Assembly (NCBI GenBank): GCA_030144725.1
Contig: JASKMD010000013.1
Location: 4,530,492 to 4,594,491, forward strand
DNA from: Haematococcus lacustris
Lineage: Eukaryota; Chlorophyta; Chlorophyceae; Chlamydomonadales; Haematococcaceae
DNA: 64,000 nucleotides
Reading direction: 5' to 3'
A program made the position numbers and the translations under genes. This document shows, piece after piece, positions 1 through 8,670 of this stretch (position 1 is the first letter of the stretch; each line of letters starts with the position of its first letter). The notes beneath the pieces were generated by a model. That model made no database searches. It saw only the letters and a list, made by a program, of their open reading frames with translations, and was not told where the DNA came from.

Positions 1-85
1 GTGAAACGGCCATTTTGTGTTCATCACCCGCTACAGTCTGCTGTTTATGTCCCCTTCACGCTGCCGCTCTCTTTCTGCTCTGCAG

Positions 86-238
86 GCTTATTCGAGGGCA
101 TCGCCGACAGAAGTGAGCTGAGAGCAGCCAGGAGCAGCCAGGTGCGTACCCGTACCCACTCATCCTGCCAACCATACGCTGCTGCTGCTACTGGCGCCCT
201 CACACCCTGACAGCCTTGTTGCTCCACCCACTCTGCAG
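86..238 (+). other. 5' leader exon and leader intron of LRR gene 1
   Basis: A noncoding leader exon (about 86-141) is followed by a 97-bp intron at 142-238, with donor GTGCGTACC and acceptor CTCTGCAG, and then by a short exon carrying the start ATG at 259. The same arrangement recurs upstream of ten paralogues in the window. The intron holds a GCT-repeat and the conserved stretch CTGACAGCCTTGTTGCTCC. The splice sites are seen; splicing itself is inferred from conservation. Confidence 0.7.
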
Positions 239-258
239 GTCAACAGACAGTCCCAGCT

Positions 259-2172
259 ATGAGCCAGTGTGACATGCACCATCAAGTCACAGAGGATGGC
301 GGTGCCTCAGCAACAGATGGGTACAGCCCAGCCGGCGAGGTGTCCCCTCCTGCCACTAGGCTGCTGGACCTCCCGCCAGCGCTGCTGGATGACATCGCTT
401 GCCGGGTCATGCAACTTGGGGCCAGGAGCCAGCTGCCCCTGACCTGCTGCGCCTTCTCCCAGGCCCGCCTGCTGCATATCCCAGCCTTGCGCATCCAGCT
501 GGGCAGGCAGTGCTGCGACCAGCTGCTGACGCCCCGAGTTGTCGCAGCGCTTCAAGCCAGGTCACGCAAGCTGGCCCTCACCTTGTGGCAGCCAGAGAGA
601 GAAGGCAGCATGTATTACATTGAGCAATTAGCTCCCACCTTGCAGCTGCTGCAGACAGAGTACACCCAAGATTACACCAACCTGCTGGACCATGCCCTGG
701 CAAAGCTGGACAACTGTGTAGCTGTCGAATGCTGCAAGTTGACCAGCAGTGTGCTATGGCCACCCGACAAGCGAAGTCATCTGCACTGCCCACCTGGCCT
801 TGCCCAGCAGCTGCTGGACAGCTTCCCCAGCCTGACTGCTCTGGCCCTGGAGGGGCTCTGTGTCTCAAGCGATGCGCTGGCCAGCCTGCTCTCCCACCCG
901 CCGCTTGCCCAGCAGCTGCAGCAGCTACACCTCACCCTTCCCATCATCATGGTTGGTGATGAGCCTTTGTCAGTGGGCCCTCTGCTCCAGGGTCTGCAAT
1001 TGAAGCAGCTCAGTATATGCAGCTCACTTGTTCCCATTGAACAGCCTGGCACACCGCCGCTGCCTAGCTTTCAGCCCCTGGCGCAACACCTGACCCAGCT
1101 GGACCTCATGGTTGCGTGCGATCCTAAGATTGGCCCGAGCTTCTTCAGGGAGTACTTGCAACCTCTGGTGAAGCTGCAGGTGCTGACTATATCAAACCTT
1201 TGGGAGCTGAAGGGCGTGGGTGAGGTGGTGCAAGCGCTGCCTCAGCTCCACACCCTGCAGCTGCCCGACGTCACAATCTCAGGCCAGCAGGAGCTCGACA
1301 CACTCCTGGCAGCCACCCAGATTACAAGCCTACAGCTGCGCAAAGTTGAGGCATTGGACATCTCATATGCTGATGCGCCCTGCAGCTGGCAGCGGCTGGA
1401 GCTGACTGGGAGGGTTGGCTGGAAGACAAGGGAGACCAAGTGGACCACCGTTGCGTACCTGCCCCTGCACGCCCTCTCCCAGCCTCTAGTGTTTGGGGAT
1501 CATCGGATCACTGTGCATGACATCCCAGAACTCGAGGTGGCAGCCTCACCCCATATCACAGAGCAGGACGACATCAGTGACAAGACTAACCCAGACCCTG
1601 ACGTGGCAGCTGCATTCCACCTCGTGGCACAAGCGTGCAAGGTGCCTGTGCAGATCAAGGAGGTGAAGCTGTACATGGAGGGCGTGGGTGGGGTTGTGTA
1701 CAAATTAGCTGTTGTCGGCAATCCAGAACTCCTAGAGATGCAGAGGGAGGACCTGGTGCAGCTGGTAGCTTTGCTGCAACCGCTGCAGTGTTGCTTTGTG
1801 GGCAAGGTGGAGGTTCACGAGCTGCATGAAGTCACAGCTGCTGATGTCCTGGCACTGGCTCCATTGTGCCGGGACTGCACACACTTTGAGCTGTGGGGCG
1901 GCAGCATTGAGCCCTCACTGGAGTTCTGGCGCCAGCTGGTGCAGCTCATGCCTGCAGTACAGCAGGTTGAGTTTAACAATGTAGAGGGATGTGTCTCTAC
2001 AGCCATGCATGAGTCGCTGCAGCTCATGGCTGAGCAGCCCTGGGCACGCTGGCTGGACATCACACTTCACTTCAGGGCATCTCGGCCCCCTGCATGTTGG
2101 CAGGCTGGCAGCTGGGTGAAGGCTGGTATATTCAAAGTGAGCATGTTCAAAGACTCAGTGATTGCTGACTGA
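259..2172 (+). CDS. F-box-like/LRR protein, subfamily 1 (gene 1)
   Basis: A 637-residue intact frame with an ATG just after the leader-intron acceptor. Residues about 35-81 resemble an F-box: L-L-D-L-P-P-A-L-L-D-D-I, then the L-P-L-T-C-x-A-F-S helix. The rest is an irregular leucine-rich solenoid with repeated L-x-x-L-x-L turns. It includes a family-wide A-D-A-P-C-S-W-Q-R-L-E-L motif near residue 371 and the C-terminal M-A-E-Q-P-W-A-R-W-L motif near residue 590. F-box/LRR proteins usually select substrates for SCF ubiquitin ligases; that role is inference here. This copy has about 18 extra residues near residue 430 relative to its paralogues. Its C-terminal 40 residues are almost the same as those of the gene at 43648. 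A TGTAA at 2306-2310 may be its poly(A) signal. Confidence 0.85.
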   Translation: MSQCDMHHQVTEDGGASATDGYSPAGEVSPPATRLLDLPPALLDDIACRVMQLGARSQLPLTCCAFSQARLLHIPALRIQLGRQCCDQLLTPRVVAALQARSRKLALTLWQPEREGSMYYIEQLAPTLQLLQTEYTQDYTNLLDHALAKLDNCVAVECCKLTSSVLWPPDKRSHLHCPPGLAQQLLDSFPSLTALALEGLCVSSDALASLLSHPPLAQQLQQLHLTLPIIMVGDEPLSVGPLLQGLQLKQLSICSSLVPIEQPGTPPLPSFQPLAQHLTQLDLMVACDPKIGPSFFREYLQPLVKLQVLTISNLWELKGVGEVVQALPQLHTLQLPDVTISGQQELDTLLAATQITSLQLRKVEALDISYADAPCSWQRLELTGRVGWKTRETKWTTVAYLPLHALSQPLVFGDHRITVHDIPELEVAASPHITEQDDISDKTNPDPDVAAAFHLVAQACKVPVQIKEVKLYMEGVGGVVYKLAVVGNPELLEMQREDLVQLVALLQPLQCCFVGKVEVHELHEVTAADVLALAPLCRDCTHFELWGGSIEPSLEFWRQLVQLMPAVQQVEFNNVEGCVSTAMHESLQLMAEQPWARWLDITLHFRASRPPACWQAGSWVKAGIFKVSMFKDSVIAD

Positions 2173-2530
2173 TCTGGCCGTTGACAACGGTTGGCAGCGC
2201 CTTGATGCTTGGGTTGTTTGTGGTGTGTCATGCATGGTGTTGAGGCTTATGTGACTGTGGCTGGGAGGTTGCATGGAAGAACCCTAGACAACATGAGAAA
2301 TGCATTGTAAAAGCACATGGCTCCATGAAGGGCGCGATAGCCTAGCCACAGCGCATGCAACGACACAGCCTGCTGCTGATGCTAGATAGGAATGGCTGTC
2401 ATGACAGTTGGGCGGTGATAAGGAGGTAAAACGAGGGGTGGGGTGACTGTTCAGTTGCTCTTCAATACGTTTCAATCTTTCCGTGTCATAAATTGTGACC
2501 ATCCAGCAAATCTAGGGTTAGGGTAAGGCC
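2173..2530 (+). other. 3' flank of gene 1
   Basis: No reading frame of note. It holds the candidate poly(A) signal TGTAA (2306-2310). It also holds a block containing GGCTGGGAGGTTGCATGG, found downstream of most subfamily 1 copies. It ends in a short AGGGTTAGGGTAAGG stretch shared with other copies. Confidence 0.5.
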
Positions 2531-2534
2531 AGCA

Positions 2535-2820
2535 CAACGACTCTGCTGCTACAGTGCTGTCCCTTACTATCCCTGACCCCATTCCCATTGATTCGACAGT
2601 GTGTGTTGCCCTCTGCCTTGCAGCCAGCCAGCTTCAGGGCCGCCTGGTGGTTGGCTGCCGCCAGGCAGCTCTACCTGCGCCGCTGCTGGTGCCGGCCCCT
2701 GGTGCTGCCCCCTACCTCCACCCGAGCCAGCTCCCAAGCCAACCCACCCCTCCTGATCCAGCTACAGCCCAAGCCTTCTCCTCCGTTTACTGTGATCTGC
2801 TGACATCATCAGTTCCTTAG
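2535..2820 (+). repeat. Dispersed cassette, copy 1
   Basis: About 285 bp starting near ACTCTGCTGCTACAGTGCTG. One frame reads a peptide containing R-C-W-C-R-P-L-V-L-P-P-T-S. Close copies lie at 7540, 30600, 34375, 38035 and, reversed, near 53350. The copy at 38035 is nearly the same. It may be a decayed exon; function unknown. Confidence 0.6.
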
Positions 2821-2975
2821 GCTGACAGTGGCTGGGAAGTCACAGTTGCATGGAAAGAAGTGTGCATGGAAAGAGGTTGCATGGAAAGTTGCATCGCCCT
2901 CGGCTTCGTAGCGAAACCAGCTGGACTTCAACTGTAGCATCCGACCACAGAAGCCGCTCTTAATATCGCTTATGT
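2821..2975 (+). promoter_or_regulatory. Upstream block of gene 2
   Basis: Contains the family-wide stretch CATCGCCCTCGGCTTCG followed by a GGACTTCAACTGTAGCATC-like stretch. The same block precedes the leaders of the paralogues, so it probably covers the promoter and transcription start. No clear TATA box is seen. Confidence 0.4.
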
Positions 2976-3068
2976 CCGAGGTCCACGCTGCTGCTCTCTT
3001 TCTGCTCTCCGGGCTTCCTCGAAGGCATCGCCGACAGAATTGAGCTGAGAGCAGCCAGGAGCAGCCAG

Positions 3069-3165
3069 GTGCGTACCCGCACCCACTCGTCTAGCCGATC
3101 ATACGCTGCTGCTGCTACTGGCGCCTGAAGACCCTGACAGCCTTGTTGCTCCACCCACTCTGCAG
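3069..3165 (+). other. Leader intron of LRR gene 2
   Basis: A 97-bp intron with donor GTGCGT and acceptor CTCTGCAG, placed as in the other copies. The CTCTGCAGG found further upstream in other copies is CTCTCCGGG here, so an extra upstream intron is unlikely in this copy. Confidence 0.7.
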
Positions 3166-3185
3166 GTCAACAAGCAGTCCCAGCT

Positions 3186-4934
3186 ATGAGCCAGCGTGAC
3201 ATGCAACATCAAGTCACAGAGGATGGCGGTGCCTCAGCAGCAGATGGGTACAGCCCAGCTGGCCAGGTGCCCCCTGCTGCCACTAGGCTGCTGGACCTCC
3301 CGCCAGCGCTGCTGGATGTCATTGCTTGCCGGGTCATGCAGCTTGGGGCCAGGAGCCAGCTGCCCCTGACCTGCCGCGCCTTCTCTCAGGCCCACCTGCT
3401 GCACGTCCCAGCCTTGCGCATCCAGCTGGGCAGGCAGTGCTGCGACCAGCTGCTCACGCCGCGAGTTGTCGCATCCCTGCAAGCAAGAACAAGCAAGCTG
3501 GCCCTCACCTTGTGGCAGCCAAAGACAGAGGACAGCAAGTGCTACTCCGACCTGCTGGCCCACACTCTGCCAAAGCTGGACAACTGTGCAGCAGTGGAGG
3601 TCTGCAGGCTGGTTGGCTTTGGATCAGTTAACAGTGATAGACGCAAGGAGCTGCCCTGCTCACCTGACCTTGCTCAGCGCCTGGTGGACAGCTTCCCAAA
3701 CCTGACCGCCCTGGTCCTTAGTTGCCACTCTGTCACCTGCAGCGGCCTGGCCAGCTTGCTATCTCACCCACAACTGTCTCTTCAGCTGCAGCAGCTAGAG
3801 ATCCACAGCACCAATGTCAAGCAGCCGCTGCAGCATGGGCCTGGGGCGGTGACCCTGGACCCGTTCCAAGGTGCCAGGCTCAAGCGGCTGGTTTTTGATG
3901 GCTATCGTTGCCACCCTTCAGGCAGCTGGCCTCCACTGCCCAAGCTGCAGCCCCTGGCGCTACACCTGACCCAGCTACACCTCAAGTACCATCTGACAGG
4001 GAATGAGGGTCCAGAGGTCCTGGTGCAGTTCTTGCAACCTCTGGCTCAGCTGCAGGTGCTCACTCTATCCGGCCAGTACCAGCTGGAGGGCCTGACTGAG
4101 GTGCTGCACGCGCTGCCTAAGCTCCACACCCTGCAGCTGCCAAGAACCCAAATCAAGGACCAACAACAGTTTGACACACTCCTGGCGGCTACCCAGATCA
4201 CACGCTTCCAGCTAGGAGGTGTTGAAAAGCTGGACACCTCACGTGCAGATGCGCCTTGCAGCTGGCAGCGGCTGGAGCTGCTTGGGACTATTGACTGGAA
4301 GGCACTCGCTTACCTGCCCCTGCACTCCCTCTCCCAGCCTCTGATGTTGAGGACACTGGACATCAGTGTGGAGGACATCTCCAAGCCTGAGGTGGCAGCG
4401 GCACTACACAACATGGCATGTGCGTGCAAGGTGCCAGTGAAGATTAAGTGTATGCAACTTAGTATGCTGACCGCAGAAGAGGAACGATATGGTGTCATCA
4501 CTCCAGCAATTCTGGAGCAGCAGAGGTTGGACCTGGCGGTGCTGGTAGCTATGCTGCAACCGCTGCAGTGCTGCGGCGCGGTGGCGGTCTGTGACCTGCA
4601 TGGAGTCACAGCCGCTGACGTCCTGGCATTGTCTCCATTGTGCCGGGACTGCACCCACTTTGAGCTGTGTTGCGGCAGCCTGATGCCCTCACTGGAGTTC
4701 TGGTGCCAGCTGGTGCAGCTCATGCCCGCTGTGCAGGAGGTCACATTCTTTGATGCAAAGGACTTTGTTTCTGAAGCCATGCACCAGTCATTGCAGGTCA
4801 TGGCTGAGCAGCCCTGGGCACGGTGGTTGGACATCACAATCTCCCCATCACTCTTCAACACATTTGAGGTGCCTGCATGTTGGCAGGCTGACAGCTGGTC
4901 CAAGAGAGGCATCTTCAAAGTGACAATTGAGTGA
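3186..4934 (+). CDS. F-box-like/LRR protein, subfamily 2 (gene 2)
   Basis: 582 codons, ATG start after the leader intron. F-box-like segment at about residues 35-81, then LRR-like turns. The A-D-A-P-C-S-W-Q-R motif lies near residue 355 and M-A-E-Q-P-W-A-R-W-L near 539; the C-terminus is G-I-F-K-V-T-I-E. Subfamily 2 lacks the T-E-Y-T-Q-D-Y insertion near residue 120 seen in subfamily 1. It carries the signature S-V-N-S-D-R-R-K-E-L-P-C-S-P-D-L. It is collinear, without length change, with the copies at 38745 and 56462(-), and especially close to the latter. Role in ubiquitin-ligase targeting is inferred from the family only. Confidence 0.87.
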   Translation: MSQRDMQHQVTEDGGASAADGYSPAGQVPPAATRLLDLPPALLDVIACRVMQLGARSQLPLTCRAFSQAHLLHVPALRIQLGRQCCDQLLTPRVVASLQARTSKLALTLWQPKTEDSKCYSDLLAHTLPKLDNCAAVEVCRLVGFGSVNSDRRKELPCSPDLAQRLVDSFPNLTALVLSCHSVTCSGLASLLSHPQLSLQLQQLEIHSTNVKQPLQHGPGAVTLDPFQGARLKRLVFDGYRCHPSGSWPPLPKLQPLALHLTQLHLKYHLTGNEGPEVLVQFLQPLAQLQVLTLSGQYQLEGLTEVLHALPKLHTLQLPRTQIKDQQQFDTLLAATQITRFQLGGVEKLDTSRADAPCSWQRLELLGTIDWKALAYLPLHSLSQPLMLRTLDISVEDISKPEVAAALHNMACACKVPVKIKCMQLSMLTAEEERYGVITPAILEQQRLDLAVLVAMLQPLQCCGAVAVCDLHGVTAADVLALSPLCRDCTHFELCCGSLMPSLEFWCQLVQLMPAVQEVTFFDAKDFVSEAMHQSLQVMAEQPWARWLDITISPSLFNTFEVPACWQADSWSKRGIFKVTIE

Positions 4935-5720
4935 TGTGCACATGGGTCATGAGGGCATGCTTAGCTATGAACGTTAATAATGGCATGACATGGTGGGGTG
5001 TGTGCATGTGCAAAGCTAATGCCATGATGTTGTTTGCTTGTGTTGCTGATAAGTGCAGGCTGTTGGCAGGCGTTGTTGCTCTGTGATGTTGTGTGTTATG
5101 AATGGGTACTCGAGTAATGTGCAGGCCAATGGCAGTAGTAACCATGATGAGGTACACAGGTGGTGTGCTTCTCTGTAGACCGATGCTTTGGTCCCCGGTG
5201 CAGCAGGCAGCGCACTGTCTGCACACTCTAATGACCAGCGGTGCTGAGCCCCAGCGGTGTTTAGCCCCAACAGCAGCCCAAGCAGGGTGCCATGCAGTCG
5301 ACCAGGTGGCAGCTGGGTTGTGGTGGAGGTGTGGGCGGTGGCTGCAGGGTCGGGGTGCTGAGGGTGAGGGCGGATGGGGAGTGACTGCAAGGCTGCCGGC
5401 ACCACCAGCATGGCGCGGTGCATGTTGTCACGCACACCCAGCAGGGGGTCGTCATAGGGCACTTGTGCTGCGTGGCCGCTCCTCTACACCCTACACTCAC
5501 GTAAAGAAGAACATTCTGAGGAAGCCGTTATCCACCGCGGTATTCACTCTCTACTTCGCAAGATGCATCAGTAGCGACATGCTGTCATACATGGGCGCCA
5601 CAATAGTGCAATGGGGCCTGCGAGGGCCAACCTCCTGCGCTGCACACACATACGTGTCACGGCTGGCGGCTCAAACGTTGACATCTTCCTCTTTACAGCC
5701 TGCTTAGGTGTTAGCTGTCA
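4935..5720 (+). repeat. 3' flank of subfamily 2, copy 1
   Basis: About 790 bp without a convincing gene. It is shared with the flank of the gene at 38745 (40494-41545, interrupted by a MITE) and, inverted, with 54060-54713. It includes the markers ATGATGTTGTTTGCTTGTG and CTACACCCTACACTCACG. The three copies define one duplication unit. Confidence 0.75.
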
Positions 5721-6490
5721 GGCTGGGCCTGCTGAGCAGTCTACAGTGTAAAGGTGTAGCAAGAGCAGCAGTGTGTGTTCAGCTGCTGCCCTGTTCTTTT
5801 CCAGCTCCGCAGTATGCTGCTGGCTCGGCCACTAGAACTGGTCCATTGCTCAGCTCCTCCGAGCTTTAAACCAAATGGCTCTCCAATGCGGGAGTGCTGT
5901 ACGGCATCTCCCTTGGCCAGTGTTCATAAGACTTCCTGAAGCTTAGGGAGTTGACCTGCTGTGAGGCTGCAACATGAGAACCTGGCTGCATGCAGTGCCC
6001 ACCAGCTGCCATGTGTTGTCGCCTATCTCACCTCATGGTGCAAGCACTGCGGCCTGCGCCTTGCAGGGCTGCAGGGCATCAGCAGTAAGTGTCGGGCCCG
6101 GCTGGCTCTTCAGCTGCTGCCCCCTGCTGCCTGGGTCCATGGGGCTGCTGCCTACGTGCTGGACTGGTGACAGCAAGGGCAAGATGCTGCAGGTGGGTGT
6201 GGGTCAGGGCAGACTGGCCGCAGCTGGTGTCAAGTTAAGGAGAGGGGCTGGGAAGGTGCCTGGGCTGTCAGGCTGTTGATGCACCCAGCACACCTTGTGA
6301 GGTGACAGCAGAGAGGAGCACCTGCACCCATGTATGGCACAGCCATTCAACGCAGCCAGTGCCTGAGGCAATGGGATGAATGCTGCTGGTGGGTGTGGTG
6401 TTGTGCATCAAGCTGACCATGTCTTGGTCAGGGCCAATGGAAGGTGAGGGGCTGTGTAGCGCAACCCGTCATTCACTATCCACATTATCT
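5721..6490. repeat. Spacer block shared with 53500-53960 (inverted)
   Basis: About 5721-5945 holds nothing recognised. From about 5946, the sequence around ACCAGCTGCCATGTGTTGTC matches the reverse complement of 53590-53960. One frame gives similar peptides in both copies (P-x-S-C-H-V-L, then G-S-M-G-L-L and W-V-H-G-A-A), but stops and shifts break it. It is probably a decayed exon-bearing cassette. Confidence 0.5.
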
Positions 6491-6690
6491 ACACCGCCAC
6501 CACCACCCATCAACACCATCTACACCATCCACACCGCCACCACCACCCATCAACACCATCTACATTATCTACACCGCCACCACCACCCATCAACACCATC
6601 TACACCATCCACACCGCCACCACCACCCATCAACACCATCTACACCATCTACACCGCCACCACCACCCATCAACACCATCTCACCGGGTG
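6491..6690. repeat. 40-bp minisatellite, 5 units
   Basis: Five direct repeats of a 40-bp unit beginning ACACCGCCACCACCACCCAT, at 6491, 6531, 6571, 6611 and 6651. Unit ends alternate between CACCATCC and ATTATCT or CACCATCT. Open frames across it are a by-product of the repeat. Confidence 0.95.
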
Positions 6691-6928
6691 GCAGGTCAGG
6701 GTGCAGCGGCTGGAGGCGCATGCTGTACTTGGCTGTCGCTGCCCCCTGCTACAAAGGTCTAGCATTCGGGGGGCCAGACACACTCGGTTCAGCTGCAAGG
6801 GGGAGCCAGGTCTGTTGCCAGGGCAGCAGCAGCAGCACCTCACTCCCTCACCCAGCCCCTCAGCCCACATGGTGATCTGATGAGCCCCCGTCAGCCAGGC
6901 TGCCACCCGCACTGCCTGCACATAGCCG

Positions 6929-7208
6929 GATCATTCTAGCTGCTGACTGCGGTTGGCTGCACCCCATCTTGCGTCAGCTGCTATGCGCAGCCTCACCCAG
7001 GCCTGCAGACCAGGCTGGGTTGTCTGGGCATGGGTGACACTTGGCAGCGGGTCAATTCAGCAGCAGCAACAGCCAGGGCTGACGCAGGCTCCTCCCTTGC
7101 AGCTGACATCACAACACTTGACAATCCAGCAGCTGCTGCTGCTGCCCATACTGCTATACTCACAGCAGCACAATAGGAACAGCTTTAGAGAGGTGAGGAG
7201 AGGGAGAT
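6929..7208. repeat. Spacer block shared with 30313-30590
   Basis: About 280 bp that match 30313-30590 closely, including GCTGCTGACTGCGGTTG, TGGGTTGTCTGGGCATGGGT and AGAGAGGTGAGGAGAGGGA. No intact frame. The flanking stretches 6691-6928 and 7209-7539 show nothing recognisable. Confidence 0.75.
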
Positions 7209-7539
7209 GAGGTGGCACCGGGTCCAGGGCCAGGGGTGCCAGCTGCTGGGCTGACATGCCCTGGTGGGAGGTCCCATGCCTCGTTTGAGTGTTGGGGAGG
7301 GCAGGGCAGGGACGAGAGGGGGCCAGGCTGACCTTGTGAGGCACCCTCACTGCTGCCCTGCTGCCCTGCCCTCCCTGCACCTGGCAGAGTAGCATGGTCA
7401 CAAAGTCCTTGATAAGCTTGTCAGGGTGACGATAGTGGCACATCTACACATGGACGCAGTTATGTGCTTGTTGCTGCAGTGGCATCATCACATCACCTCA
7501 CCACTGCCTGATCTGGCCCAACTGCCGCTGCTTTCTGCC

Positions 7540-7760
7540 TCAGCCCTGTGTGTTGCCCCCTGCCTTGCTGCCAGCCAGCTTCAGAGCGCCTGGTGGTTGG
7601 CTGCTACCTGGCAGCTCTACCTGGGCCGCTGCTGGTGGCGGCCCCTGGTGCTGCCCCCTACCTCCTGACCCACACCTCCTCCTGAGCCAGCTGCAGCCCT
7701 GACCCTGCCAAGTGACCTGAATGGCCAGGCAGTGGGAGGCAGTGGCAGGCAGTCTTTAGG
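7540..7760 (+). repeat. Dispersed cassette, copy 2
   Basis: Related to 2535-2820. The peptide frame here is W-Q-L-Y-L-G-R-C-W-W-R-P-L-V-L-P-P-T-S and then a stop. The downstream CTGACCCTGCCAAGTGACCTGA part recurs near 34540 and 30700. Confidence 0.6.
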
Positions 7761-8020
7761 CTGACTCTGCCCCGGCTCGCCCATCCTGCCCTTGTGTCAG
7801 CGCCTGCCTGCCTGCATCACGAGGAGCCTGGCAGGCTGCTGCTCTAGTGGCTGGAGGGGGCTGGCTGGAGGGAGGCGGGGCCAGCTGCCAGGCTGAAGGG
7901 TGGTGGTGCTGGAGGCGGGTCCAGCTGCTGTCCTGGTCCTGCTGGAGTTGCTTAATCGGCAAGACAACCCATTGTGGGGTGTCATCATACTCAACCCACC
8001 CCACCCCCTTGACTCGTTTT

Positions 8021-8125
8021 ACCCTGCCGCCCTGCCGGCTGCCGCCCTGCTGCCCTGCCTCCCTGCCGCCCTGCTGCCCTGCCTCCCTGCCGCCCTGCCA
8101 CCCTGCTGCTTCGCTGCCCTGTCAA
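8021..8125. repeat. CCCTGCCG/CCCTGCTG minisatellite, short array
   Basis: A 100-bp run of 8-9-bp units CCCTGCCG, CCCTGCTG and CCCTGCCT. It is related to the long array at 29513-29893 and the short runs near 34910 and 41895. Confidence 0.85.
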
Positions 8126-8130
8126 CCCTG

Positions 8131-8155
8131 AGCGGGCGGGGCGGGGCGGGGCGGG
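8131..8155. repeat. Short GGGGC repeat
   Basis: Four GGGGC-like units in GCGGGGCGGGGCGGGGCGGG. It lies a short distance upstream of the promoter block of gene 3, roughly where the long CCCCG arrays at 17241 and 37122 sit, but in the opposite orientation. Confidence 0.8.
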
Positions 8156-8470
8156 TGAAGCACTGAGTGAGGAAATATTTGCCCGCTCTCAGGCATTGCC
8201 ATTTTGGTGGGTGGAGGGGTGGAGGCTGTATGGGAAGAACCGCATCGCCCTCGGTTCCATACGAAGCTACTATGATGTTGCTCAACATTCATCCTCGCCC
8301 AGCGCTTAAACATTAGGCCGCAAAAGCCGAAACTGATATCTGCTGTAACATCGGGCCGCACAAGCAGAACCGCTCGTAAGTCATCGGAAACGCCTGCGGG
8401 AGTAGCAAGCGAGTAGCGATTCTCGCCAGCTGTTATCTACTGGCTTATGTCCGAGGTCCACGCTGCTGCT
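8156..8470 (+). promoter_or_regulatory. Upstream block of gene 3
   Basis: Contains CGCATCGCCCTCGG (about 8240), GCCGAAACTGATATC and CGCTCGTAAGTCATCGGAA, all repeated ahead of other subfamily 1 genes. Likely promoter-proximal by position; no defined element is recognised. Confidence 0.4.
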
Positions 8471-8553
8471 CTCTTTCTGCTCTGCAGGCTCATATCAAGG
8501 CATCGCCGACAGAAGTGAGCTGAGAGCATCCAGGAGCATCCAGGAGCAGCCAG

Positions 8554-8650
8554 GCGCGTACCCGCACCCACTCATCCAGCCAATCATACGCTGCTGCTGC
8601 TACTGGCGCCCTCACACCCTGACAGCCTTGTTGCTCCACCCACTCTGCAG
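8554..8650 (+). other. Leader intron of LRR gene 3, GC donor
   Basis: Same place and length (97 bp) as in the paralogues, but the donor reads CAG/GCGCGTACC, with GC in place of GT. The acceptor CTCTGCAG is intact. It is either a GC-AG intron or a retained leader. Confidence 0.6.
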
Positions 8651-8670
8651 GTCAACAGACAGTCCCAGCT

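Noticed and set aside
2513..2530. AGGGTTAGGGTAAGG as telomere repeat
   Set aside because: One to two units only, and copied with the 3' flank of many genes; not an interstitial telomere.
4310..4918. 202-codon frame antisense to gene 2, and like frames opposite other LRR genes
   Set aside because: They mirror the codon bias of the sense gene, carry no domain, and stops appear in some paralogues.
5102..5707. 201-codon + strand frame
   Set aside because: Lies in a repeated 3' flank; not kept in the other two copies; no domain.
6380..6880. His/Thr/Pro-rich overlapping frames
   Set aside because: By-products of the 40-bp repeat.
8448..8500. Upstream ATG-TCC-GAG-GTC-CAC peptide (M-S-E-V-H-A-A-A-L-F-L-L-C) ahead of several genes
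   Set aside because: A length difference shifts its frame in gene 1 and it soon stops; more likely 5' UTR than a signal peptide exon, though an uORF role is not excluded.
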